From contig JAFFJZ010000001.1 of the NCBI GenBank assembly GCA_018340375.1, positions 50,584,001 through 50,648,000 of the forward strand: a stretch of DNA of 64,000 nucleotides, read 5' to 3'. The notes below the pieces were generated by a model. The model was given only the letters and a program-made list of their open reading frames with translations, ran no database searches and was not told the DNA's origin. Both the position numbers and the translations under genes were made by a program. Positions 22,644 through 35,742 of the stretch are shown here, in pieces. Positions within the stretch are counted from its first letter, which is position 1; the number at the start of each line of letters is the position of its first letter. The stretch is from Gonatopus flavifemur. Lineage: Eukaryota > Arthropoda > Insecta > Hymenoptera > Dryinidae.

Positions 22644-25069
22644 GGGTGGCAATGAACCAGTGTATATCATTCGACGAATTTTTCGAATAAGCTTTTCATA
22701 TCCATGACGAATTAATGGGGTTCATTTAGCACTCATTATGTGATACGACGCGGCTCGTCGATGAATGAAATGAGAGAAAACAAATTTTGCAAGAGGTTTA
22801 TTGTAGATTTAATCCTCAAAATCAATATCCACTGGGAATTCAATTGCATTTATGATGGAGTTTGTTTTAAATATTTTATGCCAAATTCAATGGAGCGTAT
22901 GTGTATGAATGATAGGAAGTGGGGGTTGATTATTTAATGAGGATGATATGATTTGTTTATTTGTATAAGAAGTTATAGAGCTTCACTGATTTCGATCAAG
23001 TCGATTATATGAAATTTCTATTTTGTTCGACCACGATCTGTTTTTTTTCTTATAAGTTCAAGCCTTCCTTTGACGTAATCTAAACCATATGGAACGCTCC
23101 ATATACTGTGAGATCATGTTCAAAAGGGGGTTTGTTCTATATTCGGATCTCAATCGTTGGAAGGATAGGGCTATTAGTCAGTCAGTCATCGTCAATCTTG
23201 CTTCCCAATGATAAACGATGCTGAGGCACATTTTTCTTCGATTCATTCGAGATTTTATCATTTTTTCACCTTGGAGGAAAAATTGCACCTTCAAGAAACG
23301 ATCATACTTTTTCTGGGAATCGTATTCAAGGGATAACAGAATTATCAGATGATGTGACATATAATTCTGGAATATTTATTCTCGGCGATTTTATATTCTA
23401 TGTATATCCTCATTTTCCTGTGATGTATCAACGATATGGAAACAGGGATTTATTAATGACTAAATATCCTGTTCATGATGGGGATGAAATGTATGTGAGA
23501 TTGAATATATTGTAAATGAGATCTTGCTTTTTCATCAAAATTGTTTTACCAATGTACTTTATGAGCACTTCCAAGCGTAGATTATTCTGAGCGACGTGAA
23601 TGTAGCTAATATATTATGAAAGCAGATCTGTGACCTGAATTGAACAACGTACACAAGGGTGCGTAGGGATACCAGAGGAATTAAAAAGGTCTCCTTGTAC
23701 GGGGGAGAATATGATTTGTTCCATAAGGTTGCCAATGACAATGAAATGAGAAGATGAATCAAGTAAAATTATTATTATTTATTGAATATAAATTCATTAT
23801 TCTATGTTTTCTACATTTCACATACTTATCATAAATCGATAATATTTATAAATGGATGTATTAAGAAAACCAATAGTGCAGTGAACTACTTAATCAGGTG
23901 GAATGTTGCTATAATTTCATAAAGAAATTGAAAAAAATACTTTGAGTGAACAACATTGTGCATCTCCAAAATTTTTGTATCGATATTGAATTGAGAAATT
24001 TATCACGTTTTGCATATTTAAATTATTCATCAGGCAATTTCATATTCGTTATTCCAAATAATTATGCAAACCGAATATATATTTCAAGATATCAAATGAA
24101 CATGATTTCAAATTTGTACGAATGGAGAAGAAACATTGAATGCATGAGATGATTTTCTTTCCACATAAGAGCACGCAACTCAATATCTAATGTAAAGAAA
24201 GAGAAACAGAAAATACTGAATAATGTTGCAGCGAGTATGAAAGTTCATATAGAAAGATAAATAATTTCCCTCTTCTTCCACTTAGATGGAAGTTCATTTT
24301 GTATATCATATGCATGCCGAATGCACCATCGTATACGTACGACTTATTCAAACATGATGTAGTACAGTCATCTTCTCTGAAGTACCAAAGCTTATACAAA
24401 AAACACAAACAGAGAGCACGTTCTACATATTTTTTTTCTTCCAATAACTACATACTCCTTAAAGTCGTACACGTATACATTTTATTTTTATTGAAATTCA
24501 TGCGAAGAAATTCATGAGTATGACGAAAACTTACATGAGCATCCGGTAGCAATAGACACATTTTCCAACCGGGTAAATGACTTCTTTTTCTGGCGGACTT
24601 CCATGCAAGGCAACTCTTCAACGTCGATGGGATGCTCCAAAATGTTGAAACTTTATAGTTATCACGATACGGTCTTGTGAACTTCTCATATGTGATATTT
24701 TTGTATATTTGTTGTAAAAGTGGATAGAAAGGTTGTTGGATTTATTTATTTATAAATGAGCTGAGGGGAACTGGTTGAATCCAATTCCATTGTTTGGAGT
24801 TTCTTCAAAACTACTGGCAGTTTTTTCTTATCGTCTCATTGATCAGGTGGATACAAGTGATTTGTAGTTGAATTAACAACCCGGAATTTAGATTGAATTG
24901 ATTGTGGGTGATTGAGTTCGCTATCTTTCTTCTCAAAGAATCAATGTCGTTTATTTTATAAAAATCTAAATGTTAAGCCATAGTTGTAATCAATTCTCTT
25001 TGCATACATTGAACACTTGGCAATCATTGAATGAAAACGAATGATCTCGTCTTACTCTCTGAAATTTTC

Positions 25070-25345
25070 AGAGTGAGATTCCACTCTTCAGTCAAATAGG
25101 GATGAGCTTGTCCAAATTTCGAGTAGAATTTCCACTCTTTCACAGTGATATTCTGAGGCTTGAGGGGAGGAAACTTACAACCACTTCCACTCTAGAGTGA
25201 ATTTTTGACTCCAAAAGAGTGAGAGTTCACTCGAAGCGGTCTAGCTCACTTCTGAGACTTACTGAAGTACAACGTGTGATTCTTCCCTCTTTCACATCCA
25301 GAGAGTGAGTGAAATACATCATTCCAAACGAAAATGAGAACTGAG
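25070..25345. repeat. GAGTGGAA/TTCCACTC-word region
   Basis: GAGTGAGATTCCACTC, AGAATTTCCACTCTTTCAC, CCACTCTAGAGTGAATTTT and AAGAGTGAGAGTTCACTCG follow one another in both orientations. Related regions are at 47188-47372 and 60129-60350. No clear terminal pair was found. Confidence 0.55.
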
Positions 25346-25612
25346 TTAGGATGTCAGGGCGTTCACGGGGTCAAGGAAGTTAATAAAGTGAATTGAGATC
25401 GGTTTGGATCATAAATTTACCAACAAAGTAAGCACCATTCAGATGAGAAAAATGTGAGCGTAACAATAAGCTTCCTATTCGATTATAAATATACGAGCGC
25501 TATTGAAATTCCTGAATAGAACACGGGTCGAATAGACCAATTCAAGGGTGATATTAAATAAATTTAAATTCAATGAACCTCCAAATGTCTATCATTTTAT
25601 TTCCGAGTCATA

Positions 25613-25830
25613 CACTGAGAAAAATGATCTATTATAAATTACTAGACTCGCCAGTATATTGAGGATATACTTGCATTTTAAGGTTACTCACAGACCATTA
25701 ACAAACCATTAACTCACAGAAAGTCTGGTACTTTTGAAGAGAATGTGTGGTATTTAACTACAAAATGCAAGTATATCCTCAATATACTCCAGCGAGTCTA
25801 GTAATTGACCATAGACAATTTTTCTCCGTG
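25613..25830. mobile_element. CAC-terminus MITE with TA duplication
   Basis: The ends are CACTGAGAAAAATGATCTAT and (reverse complement) CACGGAGAAAAATTGTCTAT, with TA directly outside both. The arms pair over about 75 bases, including AATTACTAGACTCGC and GTATATTGAGGATATACTTG. One terminus begins CACTG and the other CACGG, showing that both forms belong to one family. Confidence 0.88.
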
Positions 25831-25857
25831 TAAATATGCTAACGAAACACAACAATG

Positions 25858-26063
25858 CACGGAGAAAAAAGTATTGCTGGCATAACAAACTGATCTGTTA
25901 CTATAGCTAAACGAACAAGAAAACTGATTGGCACACCTGAATTTCTCTGCTAACAAGAATAAATTTGTCAATAGAACTAACGTCTTAGCTGATCAGGTGA
26001 ATATTTCTGCAAAGACAACCAATTTTTTGTAGGCGCTATAGTAACAAATCATTATTCTTCGTG
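25858..26063. mobile_element. CAC-terminus MITE, AACAAA/AGCTA-word type
   Basis: The ends are CACGGAGAAAAAAGTATTGC and (reverse complement) CACGAAGAATAATGATTTG, with TG outside both. It shares GCTGGCATAACAAAC, ACTAACGTCTTAGCTG and TTTGTAGGCGCTATAGTA with the element at 39322, so the two are copies of the same subfamily. Confidence 0.85.
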
Positions 26064-28414
26064 TGAGCATCATTGAGGAAGCCGTAAATAAGAATTCGTA
26101 AAATTTTTCTTGTAAATAATTCATGTGACAACTTTTACCAATTTTGAGGACCAAGAATACTCCTAGATGAGATGAAATGGTATGATATTTTTTCACTGGA
26201 TCTTACTTCAAAAGAAGCCATATCAGAATTCGCGTAGAATCCAAGTTCATAGGATAACTTTCTATTCGAGAACAATTAACAACCACACACATGCAAATGA
26301 AGATGAGTATCACGTTTTAGTTGCTATCAAAGCGTGCGAGTGAAACTTGGTTCCTACGGAATCTGCAAAATAAATAATGAAACAACCACGAACAGTGTAA
26401 TTGGATTCATGAGTGTTGAGATTGCTATCTATTTTATGATGTATTGCCATCTAGCTTAATTGTCTAACTATCACAGAAAGTTCCGAGAGCTTCAAATCAA
26501 GGGGATCACTTTAATATAGAGTTGAAGCTGCTGTGAACGATCAGAATATTCTGAAGAAATCAGAGCAGATGATTTCAGAATTAGAAGAGAAGTTATGTCG
26601 CCAAAAAATACAAACTTAAAACTCTGGTTGATATCCCATTTTTTCAGTCTCATCTCATTCGAAATTGATTTTTGATGAATTTGATATTGAATTTTATGGC
26701 ACTTGCCAGTCTGAAGTGGGGAATTCAACGTGGAGGATAGAAAAAGTGACGAAGAATCGTAAAAATGTATGAAAATTGGTAGAAGTTCGTTTTTGAGGTT
26801 CCTGGATTCGAATTCGATGTCGGATTTTCGGAATTTGATATTGAGATTGATTCATTATTCGTGCTCTGGGTTCAATCCCCTTAAGAGAAACGGATTAATT
26901 AACTCAAAGCTCATTCTCTCAAATAACAGAAGAGATAATTTCAACTCTACACAAGAGGAAGAAAAGAAACTTTTATTTTACTACATAAGAAAAATTATGA
27001 ATTGGCTGTGAGGAGGACAACCATTATTTTATCTGTTATAGTAGCTAAATGTCTACTGCTGCAGCGAAATAGTTTCATTGCTAAACATTCAGCTAGTATT
27101 GCTTAAAAAATGGCTGTTCTGTGAGTGGCAAAATATTCGGTTGCAATAAATGAAATTTTCCGGGTGCGATTCTTTTAGTTGCGAAAGTTTCCTTTTTCGA
27201 AGAGACAAATTCCTCAATGATTAGAAAATCAACTCTAGTACTTGCAAAAGGCGAACTTTCTTGTAATTCCCACGAAGTTCTACATCCCGTGCTTAGAAAA
27301 TACGATTCTAAAATTTCGTATTGGTAGAAGTTGAGAAATCTCTGAGAATACAATTAAATTTCAAAGTGAATTCCCTGTCTGGTAGTAACACCCAAAGCTC
27401 TCGTAAAATACAAGATATTAGATGAGAGATAGAGAATGATTGTGACAGAGAAAACTGAGATGAAAATCTACAACAGAGAGAACGATGGAAATATATTCTG
27501 CATAAAAGTTTCATTCAAGTTTTCGACGTACTTCTCCTGGCTTTCATGTAAAATGTTTTATAGCAAAATGTATGCCTGTGAAAGTTTTTTTTATCGTATG
27601 AAAGGTGCAAACCTCTCCATGTGATCCTGCCTTTAAAACATGACCTCTTTTTCATTAGTCTATCGTCCCGTAATATGGAATACAAACGTGACGTTTTAAC
27701 CTCCCAACGCGTGAATCTCAAATTTTACTTCCGTGTATTAATATTTTTCACAATCGTAGTTCTTGATTTTTTATCCCCCAGTTTTCTTGATTACTTCTGT
27801 GAATCCTTATCCAATTTTTCCACACAATATCGTAATCAAATTGTTCAGAATTCCTTCGAATTCCCCTCGTCACTACAAGAGGAGAATATATTGTATTTGT
27901 ATAGAATGTTTCAGACCACTTGACTCAGGCCTCTTAATCTTCCAACCTTGGTGGAATTGGTGTTTTTGTAGCCGAATGATGTTACGATTCCATTAAATGC
28001 ATGAAAATTTGAACTCTGTCGTTCGACTCATTCCCCTGTAAAGTGAATTCCCAGTTTTTACAGCACGTTAAACGATCGACAGCGACGATGGTAAAAACCC
28101 AATTTCTCCATTCATTGAATCACATGAATTCCAAAACCCTGTGAAATTCGTCTCCCAGAGACTCGATGTAAATGAAAATACGTGAAAGATGAAAATTCCA
28201 CTATACGTTCTCTGCATAAAATTTCACATCAAAGATTAAAACTTGTTTTCGAATCAAAGAATTTTTCCTCTCGGTCTCTCTATATTCCCTTTACTTCGTG
28301 TGCTTTTCATTTTCACAATATGAACCACGTCTAAGTGGTTTCAACTACATTAAGAAGTTCAAAGAACGTGAAATAGTGAGAAGTGGTGGTAAAGAAACAG
28401 ATGGAACTCTGTAA
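26064..28414. other. No gene recognised
   Basis: AT-rich sequence. A few GCTGCAGCGAAAT/TTTGCTAAA-like words near 27040-27110 recall the AGCAA family, but no terminal pair could be defined. Confidence 0.4.
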
Positions 28415-28741
28415 CGCTTACTCCTGAAGTATAAAATCGATAAGTTAGTTGGAAAAATTTCAAACGCCTGTTCCTGTCTTTCGCGAGGACCGAATAGATA
28501 TTCCATGAGAATTACTTCAATCACTCCGATCGACGGAATTGACCAACGAGTGCATAATCCTGGTGATAATCCGACTCGCATTGACTCTTCCTTTCTTTTT
28601 AAATCCTCATTCATCCGAAAGGTTTCCGCTGAAATCAACACATACGATTTTCCAAATGACGACTTGCCTGACAAAGCAGCTCCTGCAATACGTTCATCTA
28701 TGAAAGACGTCGTCGGCTACACTGAAGCCGCAGACATTTGA
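28415..28741 (+). CDS. Coding-like open frame of unknown function, ending in TGA
   Basis: The frame is open from just after a TAA at 28412 to TGA at 28739. The first ATG is at 28505, giving 78 residues. From that point codons follow an RNY pattern (ATC ACT CCG ATC GAC GGA ATT GAC; AAT CCT GGT GAT AAT), unlike neighbouring DNA. The peptide has stretches such as ITPIDGIDQRVHNPGDNPT and DVVGYTEAADI. I recognise no family. A strong donor-like CTG/GTGAGA lies just past the stop at 28749. An overlapping minus frame (28345-28674) weakens the case. It may be an exon, a relic or chance. Confidence 0.28.
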   Translation, partial: RLLLKYKIDKLVGKISNACSCLSRGPNRYSMRITSITPIDGIDQRVHNPGDNPTRIDSSFLFKSSFIRKVSAEINTYDFPNDDLPDKAAPAIRSSMKDVVGYTEAADI

Positions 28742-28938
28742 AGATCTGGTGAGAACATAGAGAGAAGGGTGGCAATGGTGGTAGCGAAAAATGAAAATAA
28801 AGAAAGAGAAAGAGTAATTGCAACGTTGGACGTATATAAAGTCGCGTCTAGCGACGACATGCTTACCAAAGGGAGTATAAACGAAGGCTTTCGTTGTTCG
28901 CACTCAAACGTGCTGCATGGAAAAAAGTGGAAAAAAAC

Positions 28939-28956
28939 GGAGAGAGAGAGAGAGAG
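28939..28956 (+). repeat. GA microsatellite
   Basis: About nine AG units, followed by AAAGAG. Confidence 0.9.
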
Positions 28957-28964
28957 AAAGAGAT

Positions 28965-31103
28965 AGGATAAGGGGATACGTTTTCTCTGCAAAAGCTTTC
29001 GCGGCACAACGGCTGAAACGGAAAAAAAAGCGCTCAGTCTCAACGAAAGCTGCGCGTTTTGCTTTTTCCTGTAATGTAGTAAACCACTTTTACTCATCAT
29101 GACGTTACGAATGGTTGCGACGACGGTCCAATCGAATAAGAAATGGGGTACAAATTTAAATTCTGACAGAATTACGTTCGTTGGTGTACGTGCATTGGAT
29201 GAATTTTTGTACAAGATTACTCTCTTTTCAAACAGATATCGCGCGCCGTGTTTTTACAACTCGCTCATTCATATTTCAGTAATGAGACATCGTGCGATCG
29301 GGAGTGCGAAGGAGGGGAGCAAAAAAGGAATAAACGTGTATACGTGAGAACTCTGAAAAAGTTCAACGATCAAGCGGATTCCATTCAGCGTGATTTTGAA
29401 ATTACATTCGTGAGTCGAGGATTTTTTCTCTCCTCGTCGTTATATTTATTTAGATTCGTCGATGAAGTGGTTTAAACTTATTCCGAATTTCCAGGACAGA
29501 GGAGTGTGGGATATTGAATGGTTTATCAATCAAAACAGTTCAGTTGAGACATTATTGATCGATTTTTTGTTCACATTTAATCACCGCGTGGTCTTGTAAT
29601 TACGTGTAGTTGTGAATTAGAATCTATTTACTCGCGTCAGTGCAAGCAGTTCCAATGAATTTACTTCCCCTGATTGAATTTCTCTGCAGAGTAAACATGG
29701 TGAAGGAGTTGATCAATAAATTAGAAAGTATCAGATTCATTTATCGCTAACACCGAAAACAGAAGTTCATGAATGATCCGTAAATCAGGGTATATTGGAA
29801 ACAGAGGGAAATGAGAGAGGTTGGCTAATGTTTGAATTCTGAATGATTGTGATGGGATTTATATGTTACAATAAAATGCAGTTTCAGACAAATCGGAATC
29901 AAAACTAACAAAGTTTCTACACAGTTTTGTCCGGGATGATCACGTGAACAGAAAAAAATTTTGCAAAGCCTGGAAACGCTTTGTGATCTGGTTCTGCCTG
30001 GCAATTTTAGCACCTTGGAAAATGCACCTTCATGATGTTGTGCCCGTATCTGAGCAGTCTTAAATGAAGATATGGAGCTCTCGTTTATTTTGAATTAACT
30101 CCTCATTTTAATTTCAGAATATTGAATTATTTGGGTTGAGTTTCAGTCTCTATCTACCAACGAGTACTGTCACAAATAATCTGGAAACTCTGAGGCAGAC
30201 AAGTACCTAGTTCAGCTGGTTTTCATTCGGATTTATATGGCATTTTCGCCAGCGTTTGCACTTTTCACATGCCACCTTATTAATTAGAATGACGTATCAA
30301 GAGAAGACAGAAGGGGGAGAATGGAAACACAATTCTTTTTGATCGGGAATGAAGCTGAAATTAACACATCAGCAGCACATTGGGTAGCAAACGTAGATTC
30401 TAGCTGATAGTAAAATTATTATAAGATAATGAAACTTGTACCAATTGAATCTATCAATCAAGATCTAGAAGTACACGTATTTGAAAAAGAACCTACCTAT
30501 ACCTTGATATACTGTGTTTGTTGTTCTCCGTCTTCTCATTTCAACTCCATCGATCCGCAGCTTAGTTGCAGAGTTAACTTGAACGAATCAAGTGGAAGCT
30601 GCATGAGTACACTCATCGATCATTGCAGTAACCGATGTACTCCTCTCATTGAACAAAAATCTATTGAATCTTGCTGAATGTGATTGAATCTCTTATAATA
30701 TTCTAGTTAGAGTCTTTTTGAAGATTTTTACTCGCCAAATCCCATTCGATTTCATTGGAGTGGATCTCATGAGTTTCCCTGACTAGGATTGCCACCTGTG
30801 ATTCAACTCATTTTATAACTCAAACGCGAAGCTTCGGATTCAAAAATAGTGTGAGAAAAATTTTTCTCTCAAGAAAAATCTTGATCCTACATTATATCAA
30901 ATCGACGTGGAAAAGAGAAATATTTTTTGGTTTTTAATATCTTTCTTGAAGAAAATTTTTTGAAGAGGAGCCGTTTTGTTTATCCAGTTATTTTGAACGC
31001 TATCACGCATTGCCTGCAAGCTTCTCGCACATTTTATTTTTATCAGGGCTACTCAGAGAAATTTACAATTCTGTTTCTCCCGTGTACACGAGATCACACT
31101 CTC
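28965..31103. other. No gene recognised
   Basis: The first 150 bases are CpG-rich (TTTCGCGGCACAACGGCTG and following). A TATATAAAG box lies just upstream at 28835, which could mark a promoter, but nothing downstream supports a gene. The remainder is featureless AT-rich DNA. Confidence 0.35.
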
Positions 31104-31250
31104 CACTGTAAAAAAATTTGACTTGAATTGTTTGCATCTTAATTTGAAACAATCGTGGCAAAGATTGTTGTTTTTCTTTTTTACTTGATTCGTTCGCGTT
31201 GTAGATTCAGTCATGAAATAATCTGAATTTAACACCTTCTTCTCACAGTG
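31104..31250. mobile_element. Short CAC-terminus MITE with TC duplication
   Basis: The ends are CACTGTAAAAAAATTTGAC and (reverse complement) CACTGTGAGAAGAAGGTG, with TC outside both. About 147 bp, with AATTTGAAACAATC-like words inside. Confidence 0.65.
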
Positions 31251-33075
31251 TCATCCATTTTGAAAAGCAATTTTCGTTCCTCACTTCCTACATAGCACCG
31301 GAGGTTAAGAGCATGCAGTTCCAAAAGTTTTTCAAAAGGTATCTACAAGATATTTTATGTAACATTAAAAGAACGATACAAGAAAGATTCTTCCTCGAGA
31401 ACGCATCATTTTCAAATCCTCTTTTCAATGTTATATAAGATGTGTTTTAGAACTTTTGATATTCCATGAGTTCTAGTGCTAAGTAGGTTATTTATCAGAG
31501 CATTGACCTGCTTTTATCAGATTTCATATGAATTGAGGTTAATAATAATGATAAAAAAAAGTATCCGGAGTATATAATACACACCCCGCACTCCCACGTG
31601 ACTGCCGGAGGATTGGAATTTGTGAATGTTGTACATCGATGTCTTGTGTTAGAAACGATCCACTCAAAATTCGTGTTAAAAATCAACACAGATGAGTGTC
31701 ACAAATTCTGAGTGGACCATTTGGGACATACACATGTTTTGAAAATACACCAAATTCTCTACCTTGTGTTTATATTCCTATTCGGATGTTTTTTATCCGC
31801 ATTTAGCATTGAGCGCGGATCAATTTTTGTCCCATCGTAGCAATTCTGAAGCACTGAAATTCATCGATCGGTTGTTGAATAATTTTTGAAGAATAAATTA
31901 AAGCGACAAGTCCATATAAAACACACAACACGAGTTGTAAGATATCAACTATCCTCTCACAACGAAATTCAAGGGAGAAATTCTTCTGGCTTTTCTTAGA
32001 AGAACCAGTTACAGCAATTCATTCTTGTCTGTAGGAGACACTAATCAAATTTATCTCGAGCGTATCACTCGCTTTATACCAAGTAAAGAAGTTATACTTT
32101 TTACAAATCCTCATCGTCTCCAGTTGGGATAATAGAAAAATATTGTTCAAGGACGAGTTTAGTCAAGTTCTTCGTATACAAAATCCATTTTCAAACAAAT
32201 CACTCAATACATAATTTTGAACGTGAGTAATGACATTGATAGTCGAACTATGATCGATCTCCATTCCTAAACCGCAAAACCAAGACTTCTCAGCGCAGCG
32301 CTATTCCATCAATTCCATTCATTCCCGCAATGAATACAGCAAAAAGCTAATTAAGAGGGAAAGAGAACCAAGCTTAAACTTCCTTCCCATTCTCCTCCAA
32401 CTTTTGACACTCTCATCATTTCAGTTCTCTCCGCCAAGATAATTCAAACTCTCAATAGAATTTCGAGAGACTGGAACGCTTTATATGAACAGCTATAAGT
32501 ATTTTCGCGTTCTTTTGATTTTTTTATTTTGGTACTCGTCTCTGAAAATTCGTGCTTGCGCATGAACATGGATATTCTTCCTTCACATTTTTCCACTGTC
32601 TTTCCTATCTTTTTTCTCTAGTTCGTTGTGCTCAGACCCCATCCTTCGTCATCTCTCTCCATTGTATTTCTTATTGCTCCACTCATGCGCCCCGGTAGTC
32701 TTAACGATCTCTTATAGGCTGCACTGGGTGCCCATAGTGAGGCACGTGAAGAGGCACGAACGCGTCGACGGAAACAAAGAGAAACATTATAGGAGACAGC
32801 CAAGCAGCCGAGAGTGGTCTGATTATTTTTTTCATTTTGTACTTCATATTCCCTCAGACACATATGCGCGAGTGAACGCACGTGACCACATATAGATATC
32901 GCAATGTCTTTTTTATGACCTTTTTCATTCCACCCTCGGAGTTCTACGTTTACTTTTTCTCTCCTTCCTTCTCATCAATGATTCACATTTTTGTCTTGGT
33001 GATTCGATGACCGCGGGGTACAGAATCGAATTAGATTATTCATTGGAGAACGAATTCGTTGTTCTCACAAATATA
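31251..33075. other. No gene recognised
   Basis: A CpG-richer patch at about 32620-32890 carries 87- and 89-codon frames on opposite strands, with no motif in either. Confidence 0.4.
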
Positions 33076-33513
33076 TTTACCATCTACGTACTAGTTGGGA
33101 CCCACGTGGGGGCAACTGGACCATACATTTCAACTAATTTACTTCAGTGCCCGAATGATCGTACAGTAACATTGATAGTAGTCCATCAACACGGTCAGGA
33201 GAATAAAAGGCAGCCCCAACGTTTCAATTTTCTCACTCGGGATTATTTTATGGAAATACATTGAAAAGCAATGTTCTTGACTGAAGATTAAATGTCAAAA
33301 TACATTGTTACCTTATTCATAGGTGTGATTTTACATACAACACATGATTTCATATTTCTAATTACCAATTTGAACAACTTTCTAGCGATTCCTTGGGACA
33401 TCTGGATGGACACAGGCTAGAAAGTGCGTTACAAAAGTAGCTAGGAATCAACCTAACATTTGGGAAAACTAGCTGGGGCTCATCTGATTTCCAATCATAA
33501 TTTCTACCAGGAT
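33076..33513 (-). mobile_element. Inverted second copy of the TACCCTGGTAGAAATT element
   Basis: Read on the minus strand, this begins TATCCTGGTAGAAATTATGA and follows the 20207 element block by block (TGTAACGCACTTTCTAGC, GACCGTGTTGATGGACTA, GTTACTGTACGAT, CCCCACGTGGGT). I judge identity by eye at about four fifths. The match fades after ACGTAGATGGTAAAT, so the other terminus is lost or replaced. It is 12.4 kb from its sister copy and in opposite orientation. Confidence 0.85.
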
Positions 33514-35742
33514 ACAGATATATATCATAGGACAGTAGAAGACTAACAATGTCAACAAAAAAACTTTAAATACCGCTTTGATTAAAACTGGAAGAGCATT
33601 ATTCATAATCTTACCTCAGTCATTGATAAAAACTCCGAAGTTTATTTAAAACTTCGATTTTCTATATCTCACTCGAATCGATCGATGAATTCAATTTTAA
33701 CTTCTTTTTTCAGAGACCGCGTTCTTGAGAGTACGAACAATCAATTCCACATTATGTATTTCAAATTCTCATTCACAAAGAAGAAATATTTTCCCTTCAT
33801 AGACCCGATATGAATTATACATGATGTTTCTACTTCTCCTCATTCGATATGTGTCATAATATTTACTATCACGCGACGAGGAGAATTGTCGAATAAACAT
33901 CCTAAATTTTGAATAAATATCCATAAGTTAAAATCAACATATGTGCTGAAAGTACTCAAATCGTTCGGATAGTGTTTTTTTATTCACTTCGTGTTTATTC
34001 ATCGAATATTTTATAATTCAAATACGAAATGTTTGTAAACTGAGGAATGTTTGACTTCTCTCTTTTTTCTCATCTCTTACATTTCAGGAATAATCCATGC
34101 GAAGTTGAATGTCCCAATTTCTTTCAATTCAACAGTAGTAGTAGGTCATCAAACATGTTCGTTGATATCAGTGAAATTGATTAATCCGGGCCAGGAATGA
34201 CGGTCGCATCCTAAATTCGTTATATCATCGGTCATGATCCTTTATTTCCATAGATAAATTCAATAAATTCGTTAAAAATAACCAAATTCTCCCTGCCACA
34301 TTTTGAATTCTTCTCAATTGCAGGTTAAGGATTATCGAATTTGTGAATTGACACAAGAACTTTCGAAATTCTGATTCGGTTGTTTGGGATCAGTTCCGCT
34401 TTGATTGAATTTTATTTGATGTTGGTGAGATCCATTTCTGATTGACGGTGACCTTTTTTTGAGTTCCTTGATTATCTGAATTGAATTATTAGAATGAGTT
34501 TGTTTCTTATTTTCATAATCCGAAGACAAACTTTTTAACTTTATGATACTTTTTCTTTATAAAACTATCATGTGATATTAAAAATATGCTAATTAAACAC
34601 CAAGCTTATCTCAAATATACAAGACGTTCGTCGGATATTGTTTGAGACTTGACTGTTATGTAAATCCAATCTCACGTCAGTTCCACCTGAAATAAAGTTA
34701 GGGTCAGATTAGGTAGATTTATCTTTCGAATTATCCTATATGCCTCTAATCAAACTGAGAGGAATGAAATTAAAAATGTTGCTGTGCTCTTAGCAAACTG
34801 ATTAATGTAATTTCCAAACTTGACGAACGTTTTTGATTTGTTGCAATTGAAATTTCGTTCTCTGTAAAAAACAGTGAAGGTAAAAAATGTCAAACGCTGA
34901 AGATTTTGTTCAACTTCTCGTTAAATCCTTGTTGTCCTGATAGCAGTCATGATCTGAAAATGTGTGATGAAGGGGAAAGGAAAAAACCGTTGGAGGGAAT
35001 TCTACACCCTACTCATTTTGTTGAGAACAACTTAATTCTCGGATCAAGTTACCGCCGTGAGAAAAACGAGTAAGGTTGTTGAACGAGAAAGTCCGAAAAA
35101 AGAAAACGACCACCAGCAAGGTCCCTGGTCCATCTTTCATTACCGATGACAGTTAAGAACAAGCAATTTGGTGTGTTAACGAAGAACCAGAAGAAAAAGG
35201 AAACAATTGAATTTTTATCCAAACAGATTTAAATTGAATCATCAACATTAATTACTTCTCGAGGCAGGATTCAATGCTGAAAATTGTATTTTCCTCCCTC
35301 ACAGAGTTCCATTAAAAGTCTTCGTAACTTAACCGCAGGGTTTGCAAAATACGTGAGAATAATATACTATAGTTATTTCATCACAACTACAAACTTTATA
35401 AATATATTGATGAAAAACTAAAAGTGTGTCGCAATGGTGGGTCCTCTATTCGTCAATTTCGATACTCATCCAAGCGATTGGAATTGTTCAAGAGATGAGA
35501 ATAGAATATAGAGGGTGAAGATTTCATTTTTAAAGAGAGAGACCTGATTTCACAAAGGTGTACGACATCTTACTGATCTCCGAGTGAGTTTTTCACTCGA
35601 GAAATCAGAGGGATTCGTTCCTTCTGTGAAAAGTACGAGATATCTTTCTTTTTGTGAGGATAGCGTTTAGCAACAATTACAGTTTGAATAAAAGTTCAAT
35701 GTACAAGTACCTTTACCACCAACATGACCTAGTTTCATCTAC
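33514..35742. other. No gene recognised
   Basis: About 34184-34213 carries CCGGGCCAGGAATGACGGTC, resembling the interior of the 77-bp element at 11585 and possibly a fragment of it. Otherwise featureless. Confidence 0.4.

Larger units (their letters stand above)
20902..25069. other. Gene-poor stretch
   Basis: No recognisable gene or complete element was seen. It holds a short AT microsatellite and one small open frame with a signal-peptide-like start, listed separately. The remainder is AT-rich without paired terminal repeats I could detect. Confidence 0.4.

Noticed and set aside
26862..26882. GGGTTCAATCCCC resembling a tRNA B box
   Set aside because: No A box at the required upstream distance and no acceptor-stem pairing, so not a tRNA gene.
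28717..29214. 165-codon minus-strand open frame
   Set aside because: Much of it is the complement of a GA microsatellite and purine-rich DNA, giving Ser/Leu/Phe-rich low-complexity protein with no motif.
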